Positions 59,348-64,000 of a stretch of DNA of 64,000 nt are shown one piece after another. Every line of letters starts with the position of its first letter. Positions within the stretch are counted from its first letter, which is position 1. The position numbers were made by a program, and so were the translations under genes. Source of the DNA: an uncultured Oscillospiraceae bacterium (GTDB lineage Bacteria > Bacillota > Clostridia > Oscillospirales > Oscillospiraceae); NCBI GenBank assembly GCA_934622035.1, contig CAKTVG010000002.1, forward strand, positions 62,001 to 126,000, read 5' to 3'. The notes under the pieces are model-generated. The model saw only the letters and a list, made by a program, of their open reading frames with translations, did no database searches and was not told the DNA's origin.

Positions 59348-59356
59348 ACTAGTACA
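59329..59356 (+). promoter_or_regulatory. Operator dyad of the YtrA-like regulator
   Basis: A 28-bp dyad with outer arms TGTACT / AGTACA (11 of 14 positions symmetric) covers the -10 box, consistent with autorepression by the first gene of the operon. Confidence 0.65.
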
Positions 59357-59378
59357 TTAATTCACCGGAGGTGAGCAT

Positions 59379-59744
59379 ATGGGCTGGAAGCTGAACACGG
59401 ATCGGCAGATCTGGATGCAGCTTACGGAGATTCTGACCCGGCGGGTCGTCTCCGGACAGTATCCGCCCGGCGTGCGCATCCCCTCCGTCCGCGATCTTGC
59501 GGCGGAGGCGGGAGTCAACCCGAATACCATGCAGCGCGCGCTGGTCATTATGGAGGACGAGGGGCTCTTGACCTCTCAGCGCAACACAGGCCGTTATGTC
59601 ACGCAGGACACCGACCTGATCGCGGCGACGCGCGGCCGTCTCGCGCAGGAGGAGCTGTCGCTCTTCTGCGAAAAAATGAAGCAGCTCGGGTATTCCGAGC
59701 CGGAAATCTCACAATTATTGCAAAGGGGGAACCAAAATGAATGA
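59379..59744 (+). CDS. YtrA-type GntR transcriptional regulator
   Basis: The 121-residue protein has a GntR winged helix (IWMQLTEILTRRVVSGQYPPGVRIPSVRDLAAEAGVNPNTMQRAL) and only a short C-terminal dimerisation tail, the hallmark of the YtrA subfamily that controls adjoining ABC exporters. GGAGGTGAG precedes the ATG. The ATPase gene overlaps its end by 8 bp. Confidence 0.93.
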   Translation: MGWKLNTDRQIWMQLTEILTRRVVSGQYPPGVRIPSVRDLAAEAGVNPNTMQRALVIMEDEGLLTSQRNTGRYVTQDTDLIAATRGRLAQEELSLFCEKMKQLGYSEPEISQLLQRGNQNE

Positions 59745-60465
59745 TCTTGTTGTTTGCAGCGGTCTGACCAAATGCTTCGGCACGCTGACCGCGCTGGACA
59801 ACGTCGACCTGCATCTGCCGTCCGGAAAGATCATCGGCCTGCTTGGCCCGAACGGCTCCGGCAAGACGACACTGATTAAGATTCTGACCGGCCTGCTGCG
59901 GCCGACGTCCGGCTCCGTTTCCATCGGCGGCTATCCCGTCGGTCCGGAAAGCAAGGCCATCGTCAGCTATCTGCCGGATAAGATGTTCTATGCCAATTGG
60001 ATGAAAACCGAGAACCTGATCGACCTGTTCGCGGATTTCTATGCCGATTTCCGCCGCGAGCGCGCCGAGGCCATGTGCGCCGCGCTGAGCATCGGCATGA
60101 AGGCGCCCATCAAGAGCATGTCCAAGGGCACGCAGGAAAAGCTCCAGCTCATTCTGATCATGAGCCGTGACGCGAAGCTCTATCTGCTCGATGAGCCCAT
60201 CGCGGGCGTCGATCCCGCGGCGCGGGATTTCATCCTGCAAACCATTCTGACAAATTACTCGCCGGAGAGCACCATTCTCCTGTCCACGCACCTGATCGCG
60301 GACATCGAGCCGGTGCTCGACGAGGCAATTTTCCTGCGCGGCGGCCGCGTCGTCCGGCACGACTCCGTCGACCACATCCGCGAGGTGGAGGGCAAGTCCG
60401 TCGACGAGGTCTTCCGCGAAATCTTCCGCACCATTCCCTATGGAGGTATGTGGCATGCTGAATAA
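59737..60465 (+). CDS. ABC exporter ATPase (YtrB-like)
   Basis: The 242-residue ATPase has Walker A GPNGSGKTTLIKIL near residue 37, signature-region MSKGTQEKLQLILIMSRD, Walker B LYLLDEPIAGVDPAARD and switch LSTHLIADIEPVLDEAIFL. These features, and the regulator context, match Ytr-type modules induced by cell-wall antibiotics. AAAGGGG precedes the ATG. It overlaps the permease gene by 11 bp. Confidence 0.92.
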   Translation: MNDLVVCSGLTKCFGTLTALDNVDLHLPSGKIIGLLGPNGSGKTTLIKILTGLLRPTSGSVSIGGYPVGPESKAIVSYLPDKMFYANWMKTENLIDLFADFYADFRRERAEAMCAALSIGMKAPIKSMSKGTQEKLQLILIMSRDAKLYLLDEPIAGVDPAARDFILQTILTNYSPESTILLSTHLIADIEPVLDEAIFLRGGRVVRHDSVDHIREVEGKSVDEVFREIFRTIPYGGMWHAE

Positions 60466-61258
60466 ACTTCTGAAATACGATCTGCGCGCCAATACGAAGC
60501 TCTTTCTGATCATCTGGCCCGCAATGCTGCTTTTCGCCGGCTTGCAGCGCCTGCTGCTCTTCCTGCGCGGGGACAGCCTCTTCTCCGGCGTGATGACTGC
60601 CATGCTGACGGCTCTGATGCTGTTCTCCATGGTCGCGGCGGTGGTGCTCTGCTTTGTGATCTGCGTGGTGCGCTTTTATTCCGGTCTTCTGCGCCGGGAG
60701 GGCTACCTGATGTTCACCCTGCCGGTCAAGCCCTGGCAGCTGCTGCTCTCCAAATTCCTGACGGCGCTGCTGACGCTGACGGTGACCTGCGCGTTCGCCT
60801 ATGTCGGCATTGCCATCATTCTCTCCGGGCTGTACGAGGAAATATGGACAAAAATGTTTGATCTCTCCACGATCTTTGGGGAAAATGTGAATGTATGTGT
60901 GCTGATCCTGATGGCGCTGGCGGCGCTGGCCACATTGGCCAACCTGCTTCTGCGGGTCTACTTTGTCTCCTGCCTCGGGCATCTGTTCCGCCGCGCCCGC
61001 GTTTTCCTGTCCATCCTGTTCTTCTACCTGATCGGGCTTCTGTCGCAGATCGGCGCGATGCTCATGTTCTCCAGCGTGGAGCTGATCCCGGGGGAAAGCA
61101 CCGTGGTAAAGGTGTTCGGCGCATGGCTCAATTCGCTGAGCGCCGACGGCGCGCTGTGCCTCTTCTTCGGCGGAATTCTGTTTGTAAATGCCGTGATCGG
61201 CTGCGTTTATTTCTTCGTCTCCGAAGTCATTCTGCGCAAGCGCCTGAATCTGGATTAA
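60455..61258 (+). CDS. ABC exporter permease of the YtrA-like module
   Basis: The 267-residue protein has six hydrophobic segments, beginning MLNKLLKYDLRANTKLFLIIWPAMLLFA, with FYSGLLRREGYLMFTLPVKPWQLLLSKFL as the characteristic cytoplasmic loop between the second and third helices. The start at 60455 has GGAGG 8 nt upstream inside the ATPase gene. The substrate is unknown; peptide or cell-wall antibiotics are typical for relatives. A terminator follows. Confidence 0.88.
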   Translation: MLNKLLKYDLRANTKLFLIIWPAMLLFAGLQRLLLFLRGDSLFSGVMTAMLTALMLFSMVAAVVLCFVICVVRFYSGLLRREGYLMFTLPVKPWQLLLSKFLTALLTLTVTCAFAYVGIAIILSGLYEEIWTKMFDLSTIFGENVNVCVLILMALAALATLANLLLRVYFVSCLGHLFRRARVFLSILFFYLIGLLSQIGAMLMFSSVELIPGESTVVKVFGAWLNSLSADGALCLFFGGILFVNAVIGCVYFFVSEVILRKRLNLD

Positions 61259-61283
61259 GAAAGTTCGGCATAGCAGCCCTCCC

Positions 61284-61317
61284 TTCGCCGGTTCTCTTTT
61301 GAGAGCCGGCGAATTTT
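61284..61317 (+). terminator. Terminator of the YtrA-like operon
   Basis: A 13-bp stem TTCGCCGGTTCTC / GAGAGCCGGCGAA (one G-T pair) with a TTTT loop is followed by TTTTCG. Confidence 0.82.
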
Positions 61318-61360
61318 CGTCATTTTCCCGTTTTTTGCCCATTTAACTGCATAAAAATAG

Positions 61361-61389
61361 TGGACAATTTCCTTTTCGTGCGCTATACT
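61361..61389 (+). promoter_or_regulatory. Promoter of the lipoprotein/WYL unit
   Basis: TGGACA (61361-61366), 17-bp spacer, TATACT (61384-61389). Confidence 0.65.
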
Positions 61390-61404
61390 TATAAAATAAG
61401 TATA
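61384..61404 (+). promoter_or_regulatory. Palindrome over the -10 box of the lipoprotein gene
   Basis: TATACTTAT and ATAAGTATA form a perfect 9-bp inverted repeat around AAA; a further AGTATA follows. It looks like an operator, perhaps for the WYL regulator encoded two genes on. Confidence 0.6.
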
Positions 61405-61463
61405 AGTATATGCACGTGCCGGAGGCATATGTGCCCGGCATGGAGAAAGGTTGTCTGACCCCC

Positions 61464-62816
61464 ATGAGAAAATGTGCGCTCCTTTTTGCGGCGCTTCTCC
61501 TGCTTCTGCTCGCCGCCTGCGACAGCCGTGCGGATTTCAGCGCCGCCGGAAGATATATCTGCACGGCGACCGGAGACGAAAACGGTATTCCCATGAGCCA
61601 TGCGGACGTCTGGCTTCAGCTTGAGGAGGACGGCAGGGGCGTTCTCTGCCTGAACGAGGAGCGCGAGCTTACCTGGCAGCTCAATGGAACGGCGCTTTCT
61701 TTGCAGCTTGAGGAAGCTGCGCTCACGGCCTCGCTGGCAGACGGCGTCATCACCCTGGACTATGACGGCTGCCGCTATTTTCTGACGCTGGCCGAGCTGC
61801 TGCCGGAGGAGCTGCCCACCGCAGAGCTGCTGCCAGACCTCGCGCAGCAGGCATTGAAGAACGACACGGCGCTTCAGCAGCAGTGGAACGGTAACTGGTA
61901 CGGCTGGTGGGAAATGCACGGCGCCACCGGCGGCTATACCGACCGCGAGGGTCAGCGCCGTGACCTGTGCGCGCGCATTGAAATCAACGGCAGCGGCGAG
62001 GGCAGCATCTCCCTCTGGGACGAGACGGGCAGCGCATCCGCGCCGACCGGACAGGTTTGCATTGCCGTGCAGGCGGCGGACGGCGGCAAGAGCGTCGCCT
62101 CCTCCGAGGACGGCTTCTTTGCCGGCGATACCCTGCGCTCCGGCGACTGGGTCATTGAACCGGATCTGTACCAGTATACCGACCTGCTGGTGATCGAGGG
62201 CGCCTGCACGGACGAGGCGGGCACCTATAACTATTCCATCTTCCTGCGGCCCTGGGGTACGATCTGGAGCGATATTGAAGTGCTGGAATCTGAGCAGCTG
62301 CCCTACCGCTATTTCGACTGGTATCTCCCCGCGCTGGAGGAGAGCGCCGCCATGCCGGACACCGTCGGCGGCGAATGGGTCGCGGGCTCACAGGGCGTTT
62401 CCAACGACCCGACGGGCAAAACCGCCACGGCGGTTGTCGCAGACGGAAGGGCGGTCCTTGTCTACTCCACCTCACAGTATAAAACGGGCACGGAGTACGA
62501 CCTGGTGTCGCTGGACGGCACGGTGCGCTTCACCGTCTCCTGGTGCAGCGGCACGCAGGAGATTACGGGCAGTCTGGAGAAAATGAACGACAGCCGGACG
62601 CAGACGAATGCAACCGAGCAGGATCTTTACGTAAACGGCTACACCGCGCACCGCGTCTCCTACTATGACAGCGCGACCGGGCTGAACCGCATTGAATATC
62701 TGATTGAGGCAGGCAGCGTCTACCCCGATCAGGGCGCTTACCTCTCCGTCACCATGACAAAGGAAGAGGACGGCGACAGCGTGGACGCCGTCGCGGGAAC
62801 CTTCCAGCTGCGATAG
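61464..62816 (+). CDS. Lipoprotein of unknown function
   Basis: The product (about 450 residues) has a lipoprotein signal MRKCALLFAALLLLLLAACDS (lipobox LAAC). The mature part looks like two or three beta-rich lipocalin-like modules: residues 28-120 (GRYICTATGDEN, VWLQLEEDGRGVLCLNE, LTWQLNGTALSLQ), residues 130-290 (WNGNWYGWWEMHGATG) and a C-terminal module (GVSNDPTGKTATAVV to GTFQLR). No catalytic motif is seen. Three in-frame starts exist (61410, 61440, 61464); 61464 best fits the signal peptide, although ribosome-site spacing is not ideal for any. It is followed at 11 nt by the WYL gene. Confidence 0.7.
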   Translation: MRKCALLFAALLLLLLAACDSRADFSAAGRYICTATGDENGIPMSHADVWLQLEEDGRGVLCLNEERELTWQLNGTALSLQLEEAALTASLADGVITLDYDGCRYFLTLAELLPEELPTAELLPDLAQQALKNDTALQQQWNGNWYGWWEMHGATGGYTDREGQRRDLCARIEINGSGEGSISLWDETGSASAPTGQVCIAVQAADGGKSVASSEDGFFAGDTLRSGDWVIEPDLYQYTDLLVIEGACTDEAGTYNYSIFLRPWGTIWSDIEVLESEQLPYRYFDWYLPALEESAAMPDTVGGEWVAGSQGVSNDPTGKTATAVVADGRAVLVYSTSQYKTGTEYDLVSLDGTVRFTVSWCSGTQEITGSLEKMNDSRTQTNATEQDLYVNGYTAHRVSYYDSATGLNRIEYLIEAGSVYPDQGAYLSVTMTKEEDGDSVDAVAGTFQLR

Positions 62817-62827
62817 GAGGCCGGGGC

Positions 62828-63811
62828 ATGCCGAGGTCCGAGAATCAGAAGCTGAAGCTGCTCTATCTGGCGCGTTATTTTCTGGAGCGGACGGATGAGG
62901 CGCACAGCGTTTCCGTCGCGGAGCTGATCGCCTATCTCGACGGCCTCGGCATCCGCGCGGAGCGAAAGAGCATCTATGACGATATTGCCGCCTTGCAGCG
63001 CTTTGGAATGGACATTTTGCAGTCCGCCGGGCAATATCACCTTGCCAGCCGCACCTTCGAGCTGCCGGAGCTGAAGCTGCTGGTCGATGCGGTGCAGTCC
63101 TCCAAATTTATCACGAGGAAAAAGACGCTCGCACTGATCAAAAAGCTCGAGAGTCTTTCCAGCGTGCACGAGGCACAGCGTCTTCAGCGTGAGGTCTACG
63201 TCAGCAACCGCGTCAAGAGCATGAACGAGAGCGTCTATTATAATGTAGACGAGATTTCCTCTGCGATACAGCAGAACCGCATGATCCGCTTCCGGTATTT
63301 TGAATACACCCCGCGCAAGGAGCGGCATTTCCGCCATGACGGCGCGAATTACGAGCTCAGCCCCTATGCGCTGATTTTCGACGACGGGAACTATTACCTA
63401 CTCGGCTGGAGCGAGCCGGCGCAGCAGCTGCGCCACTATCGCGTAGACAAAATGGCGGCCATTGCGCCGCTGCGGCGGACACGGCAGGGCGGCGAGGCGT
63501 TTGCAAAGCTGGATATGTCCGCCTACAATCAGATGGTCTTCGGCATGTTCGCCGGGACGCCGCAGCAGGTGCGTCTGCGCTTTACTAGTCACCTGGCGGG
63601 CGCGGTGATCGACCGCTTCGGCAAGGAGATCACGCTCGTCGTGGAGGACGAGGCGCATTTTGTCGTCAGTCCAACCGTCGTGGTCAGCCCGCAGTTTTTC
63701 GGTTGGCTCGCGGGCTTCGGCGCAGAAGCGGAGCTGGTCTGGCCGCAGCAGGTGCGGCAGGACTGGTGCGAATTCCTGCGCAGAACGCTTGCACTTTATG
63801 AAGGAAAATAG
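62828..63811 (+). CDS. WYL domain transcriptional regulator
   Basis: The 327-residue protein has an N-terminal helix-turn-helix (KLLYLARYFLERTDEAHSVSVAELIAYLDGLGI, RKSIYDDIAALQRFGMDI), a WYL domain (IRFRYFEYTPRKERHFRHDG, LSPYALIFDDGNYYLLGW) and a C-terminal WCX-type extension (QQVRLRFTSHLAGAVIDRFG). WYL proteins are ligand-responsive regulators. GGAGGCCGGGGC precedes the ATG. It is paired with the upstream lipoprotein and probably regulates that unit. Confidence 0.9.
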   Translation: MPRSENQKLKLLYLARYFLERTDEAHSVSVAELIAYLDGLGIRAERKSIYDDIAALQRFGMDILQSAGQYHLASRTFELPELKLLVDAVQSSKFITRKKTLALIKKLESLSSVHEAQRLQREVYVSNRVKSMNESVYYNVDEISSAIQQNRMIRFRYFEYTPRKERHFRHDGANYELSPYALIFDDGNYYLLGWSEPAQQLRHYRVDKMAAIAPLRRTRQGGEAFAKLDMSAYNQMVFGMFAGTPQQVRLRFTSHLAGAVIDRFGKEITLVVEDEAHFVVSPTVVVSPQFFGWLAGFGAEAELVWPQQVRQDWCEFLRRTLALYEGK

Positions 63812-63817
63812 CAGACG

Positions 63818-63847
63818 CCCCTTGTCCGTGCCGGACAAGGGGTGCTT
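63818..63847 (+). terminator. Terminator after the WYL gene
   Basis: A perfect 11-bp stem CCCCTTGTCCG / CGGACAAGGGG with a TGC loop is followed by TGCTTTG. Confidence 0.78.
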
Positions 63848-63940
63848 TGTATGCTTTGTATGGATGAAGAGACGATTGCAGCAGGATGGCGCCTGCCCGA
63901 CGCGATAGCGCGCCCGTAGGGAACGGGAAATCGGGACGTC

Positions 63941-63975
63941 CTGTACGCGGGCGAGGCAAAGTCTCGCCCCTACGA
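63941..63975 (+). repeat. Dispersed GC-rich repeat, copy 5 (diverged)
   Basis: The core reads GCGGGCGAGGCAAAGTCTCG then CCCCTACG, a variant with compensating changes (AAAGTCTC for AGAGCCAC) that preserve the GGCGAG / CTCGCC pairing. Confidence 0.65.
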
Positions 63976-64000
63976 AACGGCTCCAATTTATACTGTACCT

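Noticed and set aside
1..64000. tRNA, rRNA or CRISPR features
   Set aside because: No regularly spaced direct repeats of CRISPR size, no CCA-ending cloverleaf with a GTTCRA-type arm and no rRNA-like stretch was recognised by reading; a covariance scan was not possible.
63848..64000. Short frames at the right edge
   Set aside because: They overlap a diverged repeat copy and have no start signals; nothing supports a gene before the window ends.

Overview
This window looks like chromosomal DNA from a high-GC (about 60% by eye), spore-forming Clostridia, most plausibly a gut Oscillospiraceae relative. The support is a gpr spore protease, the YloU/FakA pair, strong GGAGG ribosome binding sites, Firmicutes-type two-component and ABC gene families, and the dispersed GC-rich short repeats common in such genomes. 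I see no rRNA, tRNA, CRISPR array, phage or conjugative module. The family assignment is inference.

Layout. 1-8.1 kb is housekeeping: fakA (cut by the left edge), yloU, gpmI, recG, rpsT, gpr and ung. 8.2-12.3 kb is accessory: an SDR oxidoreductase, a DUF6512 membrane protein, an AT-richer patch with a GNAT acetyltransferase and a DUF559 nuclease-like gene sitting between inverted repeats, then two paralogous zinc-ribbon/PQY-rich membrane proteins. 12.4-16.3 kb is hypB, a 957-residue iron-sulfur flavoprotein and hypA in one operon, with no hydrogenase subunits nearby. 16.4-20.4 kb is a late cobalamin (nucleotide loop) operon: TIM-barrel protein, cobT, cobU, cobS, a short second cobU-like gene and a histidine phosphatase. 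20.5-26.9 kb holds a TIGR04255 protein, a zinc metallopeptidase, a secreted CHAP-like/SLH protein, a membrane-anchored endonuclease/exonuclease/phosphatase protein, and an AAA ATPase fused to a CYTH-like domain.

27-30.2 kb encodes a BlaI-like repressor, an M56 membrane peptidase without a penicillin-binding sensor, and a lipoprotein serpin, behind a promoter overlapped by a clear operator dyad. 30.3-43.8 kb is a divergent carbohydrate locus: one arm has a Zn alcohol dehydrogenase, an FGGY kinase, an SMP-30 protein and a MATE exporter; the other has a glycerol-kinase-like FGGY kinase, an Rbs-type ABC importer, a DeoC-like aldolase, a cupin, a binding protein and a GntR regulator. A shared dyad (TGTYCGWACA) lies before both arms and again before the cupin, so the arms are probably one regulon.

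43.8-53.6 kb is a second import system: a binding protein, a fused permease and an ABC ATPase with a large insertion, facing a three-gene sensor unit (binding protein, YesM-type histidine kinase, AraC-type response regulator) and a HAD phosphatase. The arrangement resembles HptARS and AfuABC of sugar-phosphate uptake. 53.8-61.3 kb carries three ABC-2 type export modules, two with their own repressors (TetR, YtrA-like GntR); one module contains a small membrane gene interrupted by an in-frame TAG. The window closes with an unknown lipoprotein, a WYL regulator and another copy of the dispersed GC-rich repeat.
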